Source of the DNA: an uncultured bacterium
GTDB lineage: Bacteria; Bacillota; Clostridia; Lachnospirales; Anaerotignaceae
DNA length: 11,573 nt
NCBI GenBank assembly: GCA_905214825.1
Contig: CAJMNV010000059.1
Span: 1 to 11,573, forward strand
Reading direction: 5' to 3'
A program made the translations under genes and the position numbers. The notes beneath the pieces are model-generated. The model did no database searches, was not told the DNA's origin, and worked only from the letters and a program-made list of their open reading frames with translations. Below are positions 1-6,967 of this stretch, in pieces; within the stretch, counting starts at the first letter, position 1; every line of letters starts with the position of its first letter.

Positions 1-1
1 A

Positions 2-124
2 TATGTAGCATATTACATAGAAGGTGCATGGCAAATCACCCATGTCAACAGTGACTACGAAGCAAAAAATTTCATTGCCAAAAGAACAGGGGCAGATTAT
101 GGATTTTTGATATTAGACGATTAA
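2..124 (+). CDS. C-terminal tail of an unrecognised protein (5' end outside window)
   Basis: An open frame enters at the left edge and reads 40 codons without a stop to TAA at 122-124. The peptide ends FIAKRTGADYGFLILDD. I do not recognise the family; this piece is too short to show a domain, and it has no cysteine cluster or membrane segment. It is treated as coding because the frame is open to the edge, it lies on the same strand as the next gene, and only 22 bases separate its stop from that gene's ATG, as in an operon. A chance open frame of 40 codons is possible, so confidence is moderate. Confidence 0.5.
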   Translation, partial: YVAYYIEGAWQITHVNSDYEAKNFIAKRTGADYGFLILDD

Positions 125-146
125 GCGAAAACGAGGCGATATTTCC

Positions 147-629
147 ATGACAAAAACAAATGCTATGCGATTGCTTGAAAAAGCAGGCATTGCTTATCAA
201 ACAGCAAGCTATACTTATGAAGACACAGAACATTCCGGCTTACATGCCGCAAAAGCCATTGGTATGCCACCAGAACAGGTATTCAAAACATTGGTTGTGC
301 GTGGGGACAAAACAGGGATTTTTGTTTGTTGTATCCCCGTTGACCGTGAATTGGATTTGAAAAAAGCAGCTATATTATCCAAAAACAAAAAAGTAGAAAT
401 GACACACGTAAAAGAATTACTCAATTTGACAGGTTATATACGAGGTGGTTGTTCTCCAGTTGGTATGAAAAAGAAATATCCTACATGGATAGATGAAACA
501 GCCATGCTTTATGATACCATTGCTGTTAGTGCAGGTTTGCGGGGGCAACAACTCATCTTACCTCCTGCGGATTTGGTGGCATTTCTTTGTGCACATCAAG
601 GCGATTTGACCACAGAACTACATATCTGA
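147..629 (+). CDS. ybaK: Cys-tRNA(Pro)/Cys-tRNA(Cys) deacylase, YbaK/EbsC family
   Basis: This 160-residue protein has the usual length and fold signatures of the YbaK editing-domain family. That family acts in the cytoplasm to hydrolyse Cys-tRNA(Pro) formed when prolyl-tRNA synthetase mischarges tRNA(Pro) with cysteine. Visible marks are the VFKTLVV segment with the conserved lysine at K47, and the glycine-rich loop TGYIRGGCSPVGMKK at about residues 95-109, which lines the substrate pocket in this family. The ATG at 147 is preceded by a GAGG ribosome binding site at 133-136 with a 10-base gap. An upstream gene tail ends 22 bases before it, so the two may be co-transcribed. A strong hairpin terminator follows. 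Exact tRNA specificity within the YbaK/ProX/EbsC group cannot be told from sequence alone. Confidence 0.92.
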   Translation: MTKTNAMRLLEKAGIAYQTASYTYEDTEHSGLHAAKAIGMPPEQVFKTLVVRGDKTGIFVCCIPVDRELDLKKAAILSKNKKVEMTHVKELLNLTGYIRGGCSPVGMKKKYPTWIDETAMLYDTIAVSAGLRGQQLILPPADLVAFLCAHQGDLTTELHI

Positions 630-651
630 TATGAAAAACAAGAACACAAAA

Positions 652-695
652 AAGGCAAGCAGAACAAACAAAACTTCTGCTTGCCTTATCATTTT
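652..695. terminator. Two-way Rho-independent terminator between ybaK and the 727-1149 gene
   Basis: A perfect 13-base-pair stem is formed by 652-664 (AAGGCAAGCAGAA) and 675-687, with a 10-base A-rich loop. A T-run follows at 691-696 on the + strand. On the other strand the upstream A-rich stretch (about 637-653) gives a T-rich tail, so the same hairpin can end transcription of both converging genes. Confidence 0.9.
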
Positions 696-726
696 TTCAA
701 ATGGACAAATTGTGATAAATCAAATT

Positions 727-1149
727 TTAATCCGTTACTTCATAAATAATATTGCCTGTGTAATAAAGAGAAATCGACATATCAATCAGATGTTCTTTGT
801 TGGGAAGTGATAAGTAGCCTGCATAAACAATGGTATGGTATCCATATGTTTCATCTACAATTTCAAATGAAAAATGATTATAATCTTTCATAAACTTTGG
901 AATTTCCATCTTTTTTCCGATGAAGTCCCCATAAGCTCCATTGTCACTTAAAAAATGGATATATGAAAAATCAAAATCCACATTTTCTATCAAAATATTG
1001 CCTGCAACTTGTGAAAAATTTTCTTTTGTTTCGACATAACCTTCATCAAAATAAAATCTGATATTTTTCCCAATTATTTCTACCTTGCTTGTTCTCATAT
1101 CATGCAAACTATATGGAATGGTTGATTGAAATTGATAAACAACATTCAT
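727..1149 (-). CDS. Hypothetical protein, 140 residues, no recognised family
   Basis: I do not recognise this protein. It begins MNVVYQFQSTIPYSLHDM and ends at TAA (727-729). It is rich in aromatic residues and alternating polar/hydrophobic stretches, which suggests a beta-rich soluble fold. There is no signal peptide, membrane helix or cysteine motif. The ATG at 1147-1149 is preceded on its strand by an AGGAAGAG-type ribosome binding site (about 1156-1163), so it is probably translated. The upstream gene on the same strand is the flavodoxin/ferredoxin gene ending at 1212, 62 bases away with no hairpin between, so read-through is possible. By eye its codons are more A+T-rich than those of the neighbours; this was not computed. 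It may be a small accessory or recently acquired gene. Confidence 0.7.
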   Translation of the reverse strand: MNVVYQFQSTIPYSLHDMRTSKVEIIGKNIRFYFDEGYVETKENFSQVAGNILIENVDFDFSYIHFLSDNGAYGDFIGKKMEIPKFMKDYNHFSFEIVDETYGYHTIVYAGYLSLPNKEHLIDMSISLYYTGNIIYEVTD

Positions 1150-1211
1150 TTCAAACTCTTCCTTTCAAACTCCAATTTCAGAATACCTATATAATACAGT
1201 TATTTTTTTGA

Positions 1212-1985
1212 TTACAAATATAAAGTGTTTTCTTTTCTTGTGGAACAAGCAGCTCCCAAACGCTCTATCAGCATATCCAACACTGGTGCAGGAATACTTC
1301 TTGCTTTTTCTGGACAGATGGCAATACATCCCATACAAGAAATACATTTTTGTTTGTCTGTGGTATTTGGCTTTTCTTTTGGAATTGCCCCTGTTGGACA
1401 GTGGTCAGCACAAATGCCGCAACCTTTACAAACATCATCACAAACAGGCACAAGACCTGTACTATAATATGTGATATATGGGTGATTTCCTGGTATTTTT
1501 GTTGTTGGCTGTATGGATTTTTCCATTTTTGTTTTGATTTGTTCCCCAAATGCACATAATTGTTTGCAATCCTCTGTTGTTGGGCGGTCTTTTCCAAAAC
1601 AATGCATAATAGAATGTTCTGTCACAGCACCAATGCCTGACACCACCACAAATCCCTGTTTTTGCAAAATATTCTGCAATTCCAGCAAAGTATCATCAAA
1701 TGCTCTGTTGCCAAATGTTACAACGGCAATGGCAGGTGTATGATTTCCGTGCAGTTTTTGCAAGCGTTTTACGGCTGTTTCTGGCACTCTGCCGCCAAAT
1801 GCAGGCACACCCACAATCAAAATTTCTTGTTCTGTCATCGTATAACTTTGTTCTGCCAATGCAAATGGTGTCATATCGATTTCTTTTTTTGACACACATC
1901 TCCAAGCCTGCCCCACGCTACAAACTGCTTTTTGTGTTGTACCACAAGGACTAAAATAAGCCTGTATGATTTGTTTGTATTCCAT
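1212..1985 (-). CDS. EFR1-type flavodoxin/ferredoxin fusion protein (two 4Fe-4S clusters)
   Basis: This 257-residue protein joins an N-terminal flavodoxin-like domain to a C-terminal bacterial ferredoxin. The N-terminal half has a loop YFSPCGTTQK (residues 10-19) at the place of the flavodoxin phosphate-binding loop, and VGVPAFGGRVPE (58-69). The C-terminal part carries C186-x2-C189-x2-C192-x3-C196-P and C214-x2-C217-x2-C220-x3-C224-P, the signature of two 4Fe-4S clusters. Proteins of this layout (EFR1 family) are common in Clostridia and are thought to carry electrons in the cytoplasm; the partner is unknown. The frame is open 22 codons further upstream to 2051, but ATG at 1983-1985 is chosen because an AGAGGGAG ribosome binding site lies just before it and family members start at about MEYKxIxxxYFSPxGTT. 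It is divergent from the 2111 operon. Confidence 0.88.
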   Translation of the reverse strand: MEYKQIIQAYFSPCGTTQKAVCSVGQAWRCVSKKEIDMTPFALAEQSYTMTEQEILIVGVPAFGGRVPETAVKRLQKLHGNHTPAIAVVTFGNRAFDDTLLELQNILQKQGFVVVSGIGAVTEHSIMHCFGKDRPTTEDCKQLCAFGEQIKTKMEKSIQPTTKIPGNHPYITYYSTGLVPVCDDVCKGCGICADHCPTGAIPKEKPNTTDKQKCISCMGCIAICPEKARSIPAPVLDMLIERLGAACSTRKENTLYL

Positions 1986-2018
1986 AATATTCTCCCTCTT
2001 TCCATTCAAATTATATTT

Positions 2019-2047
2019 ATCATACACCCTTTTTCTTTGTCCTACAA
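2019..2047 (-). promoter_or_regulatory. Candidate sigma-A-type promoter for the flavodoxin/ferredoxin gene
   Basis: On the - strand, TTGTAG (2042-2047) and TATGAT (2019-2024) are 17 bases apart and point at the gene starting at 1985. The -10 matches five of six consensus bases and the -35 matches three of six. A second possible -10, TATAAT at 2010-2015, has no good -35. Confidence 0.4.
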
Positions 2048-2058
2048 TCAAAAATATA

Positions 2059-2087
2059 TCGTCAACGCCATCATTCTATGATATAAT
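2059..2087 (+). promoter_or_regulatory. Candidate sigma-A-type promoter for the 2111-5145 operon
   Basis: A perfect TATAAT at 2082-2087 lies 17 bases after TCGTCA (2059-2064, four of six consensus bases). Transcription would begin near 2094, just before the AAGGTGGG ribosome binding site. The overlapping TATGAT at 2077-2082 is an alternative -10. The region is a divergent promoter pair with the - strand gene starting at 1985. Confidence 0.5.
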
Positions 2088-2110
2088 TGAGTAAAAAGGT
2101 GGGATTTATA

Positions 2111-2638
2111 TTGAAAACAGCAAAACTTTTTGTTATTGGTATATATTTACATTTGATACTCAGCATTTTCATACCCATTCATATTGTATTGCAAGGAAGC
2201 TGGAATGCTGTCAGCATAACAGAATTTTGGCTTTATTTCTTTATGGTTGGTGTGGTACAAATTCTTGGTTGGGTGTATGTTGGTATGGCTGTGAAAACAT
2301 ATGGGCAACATAACACAGAAAAAATAAAAAAAGGCTTTACGCTTTGCAAATTGGCTACAATCCCATTTTATATTTTAAATTTTATGTATAGTTTTTTTGT
2401 TTGGTTTACATTGGTTGGTGCTTCTCGTGGGATTTTGATTTTTTTGGTTCCTATTCCTATCACCATCACTTGCCTTTTTGTCATACAAAGTGGTTGTGTT
2501 GGTGTTTGTTACATCAAATGTTTAAAAAAACAAGGATTGACACCATCAGGCTGGCATTTCTTGTTGCAATTTTTGCCTGTATTTGATGTCATCAGCACCA
2601 TATATTTACTGAAAAAATATCCCATAACACAAAAATAA
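2111..2638 (+). CDS. Small integral membrane protein of unknown function, about four helices
   Basis: This 175-residue protein has about four hydrophobic segments: roughly residues 5-27, 38-60, 83-108 and 112-133. A last amphipathic stretch, WHFLLQFLPVFDVISTIYLLKKY, lies at about 148-170. I do not recognise a characterised family; there is no transporter signature. TTG at 2111-2113 is chosen as start because AAGGTGGG at 2096-2103 sits 7 bases ahead of it. The frame also opens at TTG 2087, but that codon overlaps the -10 box and has no ribosome binding site. The gene heads the pdp-deoB operon: its stop TAA (2636-2638) overlaps the ribosome binding site of pdp, which suggests translational coupling. 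A link to nucleoside uptake or sensing is only an inference from position. Confidence 0.75.
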   Translation: MKTAKLFVIGIYLHLILSIFIPIHIVLQGSWNAVSITEFWLYFFMVGVVQILGWVYVGMAVKTYGQHNTEKIKKGFTLCKLATIPFYILNFMYSFFVWFTLVGASRGILIFLVPIPITITCLFVIQSGCVGVCYIKCLKKQGLTPSGWHFLLQFLPVFDVISTIYLLKKYPITQK

Positions 2639-2650
2639 GGAGTGATTTGC

Positions 2651-3964
2651 ATGAATTTTCAAGACATTATCATCAAAAAAAGAGAAAAACAAACACTCAC
2701 AGAACAAGAAATTGCATATTTTATCCAAGGGGTCACAGATGGTAGTATTCCAGATTATCAAATTTCTGCATTATTGATGGCAATTTTTCTCAATGGTATG
2801 CAGACACAGGAAACGGCATATTTGACCATGGAAATGGCAAACTCCGGCAAATTATTTGATTTGCATGAAGTTTCCGGTTATAAAGTGGATAAACACAGTA
2901 CAGGCGGTGTGGCAGACACCACCACACTGATATTAGCCCCTTTGGTGGCTTCTATGGGTGTACCTGTTGTCAAAATGAGTGGACGTGGTTTGGGATTTTC
3001 TGGTGGTACGATTGACAAACTGGAATCAATTCCCAATTTTTGTGTAAACATTAGCGAACAACAAGCCATTGCATTTGCACAAAAAAGCAATTTGGTATTG
3101 ATGGGGCAAACAGACAACCTCACACCTGCGGACAAAAAGCTATACGCTTTGCGAGATGTCACAGGAACTGTAGACAGTTTGCCACTCATTGCGGCAAGCA
3201 TTATGTCAAAAAAAATTGCCGCTGGGGCAAATGGCATTGTATTGGACGTCAAATGTGGCAATGGGGCTTTTATGAAAACAAAAGAAGAAGCCAAAGCATT
3301 GGCAAATATTATGGTGGAAATGGGCACGCATGTTGGCAGAGATGTTACCGCAATCATCAGTGGTATGGAACAACCGCTTGGTATGTATATTGGCAACAGT
3401 CTGGAAGTCATGGAAGCCATAGAAGTATTAAAAGGCAATGTCAATGGTGATTTATTGGAAGTATCTTTGTTGTTGGGGGCAAATATGCTTTTGCTTGCCA
3501 AACGTGTACAAACAGAAGAAGAAGGAAAAGCATTGCTTTTGCAACAAATAAAAAATGGAAAAGGGTTAGAAAAATTCAGAGAATTGCTTTTGCAACAAGG
3601 TGGCAACTCCAATATCATTGAACAACCTGTTTTGTTGCCGCTTTCCCCTTGCAGATACACCGTCACAGCGTCACAAAGTGGGTACATCACACATATGAAC
3701 ACCGCAAAAATCGGTCGTGCTTCACAAGAGACAGGTGCAGGCAGAGCATACAAAACACAACCTTTGGATTTTGGTGCAGGTATTGTCATGCAAAAACGAC
3801 TTGGGGAAACAATAGAAAAAGGCGAACCTTTGGCAGTGCTTTACAGCAGTACAGACGAAAAATGTCGTTCTGCGGCAAAAATTTTGGAAACAGCATTTAC
3901 CATATCCCAAGAGCCTGCACCACTGCCACCTTTGGTGTATGAAATTATTAGAAAGGATAGATGA
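2651..3964 (+). CDS. pdp: Pyrimidine-nucleoside phosphorylase (thymidine phosphorylase)
   Basis: This 437-residue cytoplasmic enzyme cleaves pyrimidine nucleosides with phosphate to give free base and (deoxy)ribose-1-phosphate. The family signature K108-MSGRGLGFSGGTIDKLE is intact, as are the phosphate-binding KHSTGG loop (81-86), YALRDVTGTVDSLPLIAASI (165-184) with R168 and S183, and DVKCGNGAFMK (199-209). Length and layout (helical N-terminal domain, alpha/beta core, C-terminal lobe from about 340) fit the family. ATG at 2651 is chosen because AAGGAGTG at 2637-2644 precedes it by 6 bases; a GTG at 2642 lies inside that site. Low-GC Gram-positive enzymes of this kind (Pdp) usually accept both uridine and thymidine, whereas DeoA prefers thymidine; sequence inspection does not settle which applies. 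The stop lies 2 bases before deoB. Confidence 0.96.
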   Translation: MNFQDIIIKKREKQTLTEQEIAYFIQGVTDGSIPDYQISALLMAIFLNGMQTQETAYLTMEMANSGKLFDLHEVSGYKVDKHSTGGVADTTTLILAPLVASMGVPVVKMSGRGLGFSGGTIDKLESIPNFCVNISEQQAIAFAQKSNLVLMGQTDNLTPADKKLYALRDVTGTVDSLPLIAASIMSKKIAAGANGIVLDVKCGNGAFMKTKEEAKALANIMVEMGTHVGRDVTAIISGMEQPLGMYIGNSLEVMEAIEVLKGNVNGDLLEVSLLLGANMLLLAKRVQTEEEGKALLLQQIKNGKGLEKFRELLLQQGGNSNIIEQPVLLPLSPCRYTVTASQSGYITHMNTAKIGRASQETGAGRAYKTQPLDFGAGIVMQKRLGETIEKGEPLAVLYSSTDEKCRSAAKILETAFTISQEPAPLPPLVYEIIRKDR

Positions 3965-3966
3965 TT

Positions 3967-5145
3967 ATGAAAAGAGCGATTATTGTTGTATTAGATAGTG
4001 TTGGTATTGGTGAGCTGCCAGATGCCGCTGATTTCGGCGATGTTGGCAGTAACACATTGGTAAATATCAAAAAAGCAAGACCACAAACCAGTTTGCCAAA
4101 TATGGCTGCTTTAGGGCTTGGCAATATACAAGGTGAAGATATTGCATTGCTTGGCAAAGTGGAACAGCCAAAAGGTGCATATTGCAAAATGGCTGAAAAA
4201 TCCATTGGCAAAGACACAACAACAGGACATTGGGAAATGGCAGGTGTCATCACAGCAAAACCTTTTCCCACATTCACAGAAACCGGTTTCCCTAAAGAAA
4301 TTATGGACAAATTTGAACAAGCCATTGGCACAAAAACATTGGGCAACTATGCTGCATCTGGAACAGTTATCATACAAGACTTGGGTGATGAACATGTCAA
4401 AACAGGATACCCAATCATTTATACTTCTGCGGACAGTGTATTCCAAATTGCCGCACATGAAGATGTTATTCCTGTTCCAAAACTGTATGAAATCTGCGAA
4501 ACAGCCAGAAAATTGCTGACAGGCGACTATGGTGTTGCTCGTGTTATTGCCAGACCTTTTGTTGGCGAAAGTGGTAATTATACTCGTACCAAAAACAGAA
4601 AAGACTTTTCTTTGGAACCCACAGGCACAACCATATTGGATTTGGCAAAAGAAAAAGGGTTTAATGTGACTGCGATTGGTAAAATCGAAGACATTTTTGA
4701 ACATCGTGGCATGACACGCACAGACCACACCACAAACAATGCAGATGGTATCGAAAAAACCATATTATATACCAAAGAAGATTTTGAAGGTATTTTGTTC
4801 ACCAATTTGGTAGACACAGATATGATTTATGGACACCGCAATGATATTGAAGGGTATGCAAGTGCTTTGGAATATTTTGACGGCAAATTGCCTGAAATCA
4901 TGGCATCTATGCATGATGATGATATTTTGTTTATCACTGCAGACCACGGTTGTGATCCCACAACCCCCAGCACAGACCATTCCCGTGAATATGTGCCGCT
5001 TTTGGTATATGGCAAAAATGTCAAAGCAGGCGTTGACTTGGGTGTACGCAAATCTTTTGCGGATTTGGGGCAAACCATATCTGATTATTTGGGATTGGGT
5101 GCAACATTTGAAGCTGAAAGCTTTTTACAAGATATTTTAAAATAA
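3967..5145 (+). CDS. deoB: Phosphopentomutase
   Basis: This 392-residue enzyme of the alkaline-phosphatase superfamily interconverts (deoxy)ribose-1-phosphate and -5-phosphate, the step after nucleoside phosphorylase. The two-metal site is visible: D10 in VVLDSVGIGE, D285 and H290 in VDTDMIYGH, D326-H327 in TADHG, and H338 in TDHSRE. The phosphorylated threonine of the family falls at T85 in DTTTGHWEMAG. Two in-frame starts exist. ATG 3961 would overlap the pdp stop as ATGA but leaves only 3 bases after the AAAGGA site (3952-3957). ATG 3967 has a 9-base gap and gives the usual family beginning MKRxIIxVLDSVG, so 3967 is used. The gene is last in its operon and is followed by a hairpin terminator. 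No deoC aldolase is in the window. Confidence 0.97.
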   Translation: MKRAIIVVLDSVGIGELPDAADFGDVGSNTLVNIKKARPQTSLPNMAALGLGNIQGEDIALLGKVEQPKGAYCKMAEKSIGKDTTTGHWEMAGVITAKPFPTFTETGFPKEIMDKFEQAIGTKTLGNYAASGTVIIQDLGDEHVKTGYPIIYTSADSVFQIAAHEDVIPVPKLYEICETARKLLTGDYGVARVIARPFVGESGNYTRTKNRKDFSLEPTGTTILDLAKEKGFNVTAIGKIEDIFEHRGMTRTDHTTNNADGIEKTILYTKEDFEGILFTNLVDTDMIYGHRNDIEGYASALEYFDGKLPEIMASMHDDDILFITADHGCDPTTPSTDHSREYVPLLVYGKNVKAGVDLGVRKSFADLGQTISDYLGLGATFEAESFLQDILK

Positions 5146-5152
5146 AATAATC

Positions 5153-5190
5153 AAGAGGCGTTTTCTCTGGAATACGCCTCTTTTATATAT
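5153..5190. terminator. Two-way terminator between deoB and the YdjI-like gene
   Basis: AAGAGGCGT (5153-5161) pairs with ACGCCTCTT (5174-5182) around a 12-base loop and runs into TTTTATATAT on the + strand. On the - strand the hairpin is followed by a T-rich tail covering about 5139-5152, so it can also end the converging four-gene cluster. Its stem is closely related to that of the terminator at 9022-9065. Confidence 0.85.
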
Positions 5191-5203
5191 ATTGTTTTAT
5201 GTA

Positions 5204-6223
5204 TTACAATTTTTGTCCACAGCTACTGCAAAATTTATCATCTGTCCCTACTTTGCCACCACAAGACGGACAAAATGCTGTGGTTGCCAATTTTTGTCCA
5301 CAACCACTGCAAAATTTATCAGTGTCTCCAACAGATGCACCACAAGATGTGCAATGTCTACCCTGATTTTGTGGTTGTGTCGGTTTTGGCATTTGTTGCA
5401 TCATTTGCTGTGCCATCTGCATACCTGTTGCCATACCAAAGCCCATATTTGCCATATTGCCTGCGTCATTTCCTTTATCTAAGCCATCAGACAATTTTCC
5501 TTGTTGGTATCTACCCATATCACCAACCATATGATAACCAGCTGCGTTTGTAATTTTTTCCTGTATTTCCTGCGGATAGCTGAAACTGGCAATTTGTATC
5601 CCTGTTGTGGTGATACCGATTTTGTACAATTCCATATCCAAATCTTCTTGCATACCTTTTGCAATTTCATATGCACTCGCTTGCAAATGGAACATATCTT
5701 TGCCTTCTTTTAATATCCATTTCATCAAAATCTGGTCTAATACACTCAACATTCTTGTTTTGACATCTTCCACAGAAAATGTATCTTTAATACCTGCAAC
5801 CGTATCAATCAATCGCACATAATCTGCCACTTTGATTTGAAAAGTGCCAAATGCACGAATTGGCAATCCCCCCGGTAAACCTTCATATGGGATATGGATT
5901 GCATTTTTTGTGCCCCATTTGATGGTCAATTCTTTTGTGTTGACAAAAAGCACTTCTGCACGCATACCACTATTGAATCCAAATCGAAACCCTTTTAATG
6001 TGCTTAAAAACGGTATAATCTGGCTTTCAATATCATAACTGCCTTCATCAGTAAAAATACCTTCTATTTTTCCATTAAACAAAAATATGGCATCTTGTGC
6101 GGGACGAATAACCAAACGACTACCTTTTTTGATTTCATCATTGTGCCATTTATGGAATATCAAACTATCATCATATTCTTGCCATTCCACAACGTTTTGA
6201 AATTGATTTCCAAACAAACCCAT
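5204..6223 (-). CDS. ydjI: YdjI-like SPFH-domain protein with two C-terminal zinc ribbons
   Basis: This 339-residue protein resembles Bacillus subtilis YdjI (COG4260, 'virion core protein' group of the SPFH/Band 7 superfamily), which works with PspA at the membrane. Residues 1 to about 240 form the SPFH part, including KKGSRLVIRPAQDAIFL and YDIESQIIPFLSTLKGF. A Met/Gln/Pro-rich linker follows (about 261-289). Two CxxC-x10-CxxC zinc ribbons follow, with cysteines 291, 294, 305, 308 and 318, 321, 332, 335. There is no membrane helix or signal peptide, so membrane contact is presumably peripheral or through partners. ATG at 6221-6223 follows GGTGAG with a 5-base gap. It lies 14 bases after pspA and is surely co-transcribed with it. 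In B. subtilis the equivalent operon (pspA-ydjG-ydjH-ydjI) is under the envelope-stress sigma factor W; I see no such promoter here. Confidence 0.9.
   Translation of the reverse strand: MGLFGNQFQNVVEWQEYDDSLIFHKWHNDEIKKGSRLVIRPAQDAIFLFNGKIEGIFTDEGSYDIESQIIPFLSTLKGFRFGFNSGMRAEVLFVNTKELTIKWGTKNAIHIPYEGLPGGLPIRAFGTFQIKVADYVRLIDTVAGIKDTFSVEDVKTRMLSVLDQILMKWILKEGKDMFHLQASAYEIAKGMQEDLDMELYKIGITTTGIQIASFSYPQEIQEKITNAAGYHMVGDMGRYQQGKLSDGLDKGNDAGNMANMGFGMATGMQMAQQMMQQMPKPTQPQNQGRHCTSCGASVGDTDKFCSGCGQKLATTAFCPSCGGKVGTDDKFCSSCGQKL
5207..5351 (-). repeat. Tandem duplication encoding the two zinc ribbons of the YdjI-like protein
   Basis: Two copies of a near-identical unit with an 81-base (27-codon) period make up the 3' end of the gene. 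On the + strand both copies contain CAATTTTTGTCCACA (5207-5221 and 5288-5302) and CTGCAAAATTTATCA, each with the same offset. The peptide pair is KFCSGCGQKL and KFCSSCGQKL. Similarity persists at the base level, which points to a recent internal duplication or to strong codon bias. Confidence 0.75.
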
Positions 6224-6237
6224 GTTTTCTCACCCCA

Positions 6238-6918
6238 TCACTTGCCCAATTTTGCTTTCAAAGCTGCCAATTCATCATCTACTGCACTATTTTGTGTTTT
6301 GGTATTGTCATCATATTTTGCCATCAAATCTGTTATACTGTCTTGTTTTGTGTTCAATTCTGCCATTGCTTCGGCTTCGTCCAGTTTCCTGTTCAATTTT
6401 TCTTCCAAGGCATCAAATGCAGACAAACTGTTGCCGCCTAAATCGGTTTTCATGCTATTTGCTTTTTCTTGTGATTTTACCATTGCTGCTTTCGCACGAA
6501 TTGCTGCTTTGCGTTCTTGCACCTGTCTGAGCTGTTCTGTCAATTTATCATGCATTTCTCTCATTTTTGTTGCATTTGCTGCTGCCAAATTCCAGCTGGC
6601 CTTCAATGTTTCTGCTTGTGTTGTTTTTGCAGATTTTTCAGACAAAAATGTTCTGGCATCATTATCATTGCCCTGCATAATGGCTTTTTCTGCATATTTT
6701 TGCATTTTTTCTACTTCTGCCAAACAATCATCATATGCACGTTTTGTGCGTTTTTCTTCTGCCATGATAGAAACGGTTTCTGCTTTGACTTCGCCTAAGT
6801 CTTTTTCCAAATCCCTTGCTAGTTGGTCAGCCATTTTCACTGGGTCTTCCGCTTTATCTAGTAATGCATTGATATTTGCTTCCATAATTGTTTTAAATCT
6901 GCTCAATATACCTGCCAT
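6238..6918 (-). CDS. pspA: PspA/IM30 family membrane-stress protein
   Basis: This 226-residue protein is a typical PspA (phage shock protein A / Vipp1 group, ESCRT-III superfamily). It begins MAGILSRFKTIMEANINALL, the N-terminal amphipathic helix that binds lipid. A long, charged, almost proline-free coiled coil covers about residues 25-190, with LDKAEDPVKMADQLARDLE just after the first helix as in the family. The C-terminal tail is acidic and ends DELAALKAKLGK. Such proteins assemble on the inner face of the cytoplasmic membrane and keep it sealed under stress. ATG at 6916-6918 has an ideal AAAGGAGG (6927-6934) 8 bases ahead. It follows tsaD by 28 bases and precedes the YdjI-like gene by 14. 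No PspB/C or PspF partner is in the window, as expected for a Gram-positive organism. Confidence 0.93.
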   Translation of the reverse strand: MAGILSRFKTIMEANINALLDKAEDPVKMADQLARDLEKDLGEVKAETVSIMAEEKRTKRAYDDCLAEVEKMQKYAEKAIMQGNDNDARTFLSEKSAKTTQAETLKASWNLAAANATKMREMHDKLTEQLRQVQERKAAIRAKAAMVKSQEKANSMKTDLGGNSLSAFDALEEKLNRKLDEAEAMAELNTKQDSITDLMAKYDDNTKTQNSAVDDELAALKAKLGK

Positions 6919-6938
6919 TGTGATAGCCTCCTTTGGTT

Positions 6939-6967
6939 TTTATATGTTATCTTTCTCCCAATTTCAA
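6939..6967 (-). promoter_or_regulatory. Possible internal promoter ahead of pspA
   Basis: On the - strand TTGAAA (6962-6967) and TATAAA (6939-6944) are exactly 17 bases apart, each matching five of six sigma-A consensus bases; the -35 lies inside the end of tsaD. A start 7 bases after the -10 would fall within the pspA ribosome binding site (6927-6934), leaving a very short leader with part of the site lost, so function is doubtful. Confidence 0.3.

Noticed and set aside
1147..1172. Direct repeat TTTCAAACTC at 1149-1158 and 1163-1172 around the ribosome binding site of the 727-1149 gene.
   Set aside because: Only two 10-base copies in A+T-rich leader DNA; one spans the start codon. Chance cannot be excluded and no regulator is suggested.
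2087..2110. TTG at 2087 as start of the membrane protein.
   Set aside because: It overlaps the TATAAT box and has no ribosome binding site; TTG 2111 has AAGGTGGG at the right distance.
2878..3789. A 303-codon open frame on the - strand inside pdp.
   Set aside because: It lies wholly opposite a clear pyrimidine-nucleoside phosphorylase, has no family likeness and no ribosome binding site, and its composition is that of a reverse shadow.
4111..4728. A 205-codon open frame on the - strand within deoB.
   Set aside because: It is antisense to the phosphopentomutase with all its metal residues, and has no ribosome binding site or recognisable domain.
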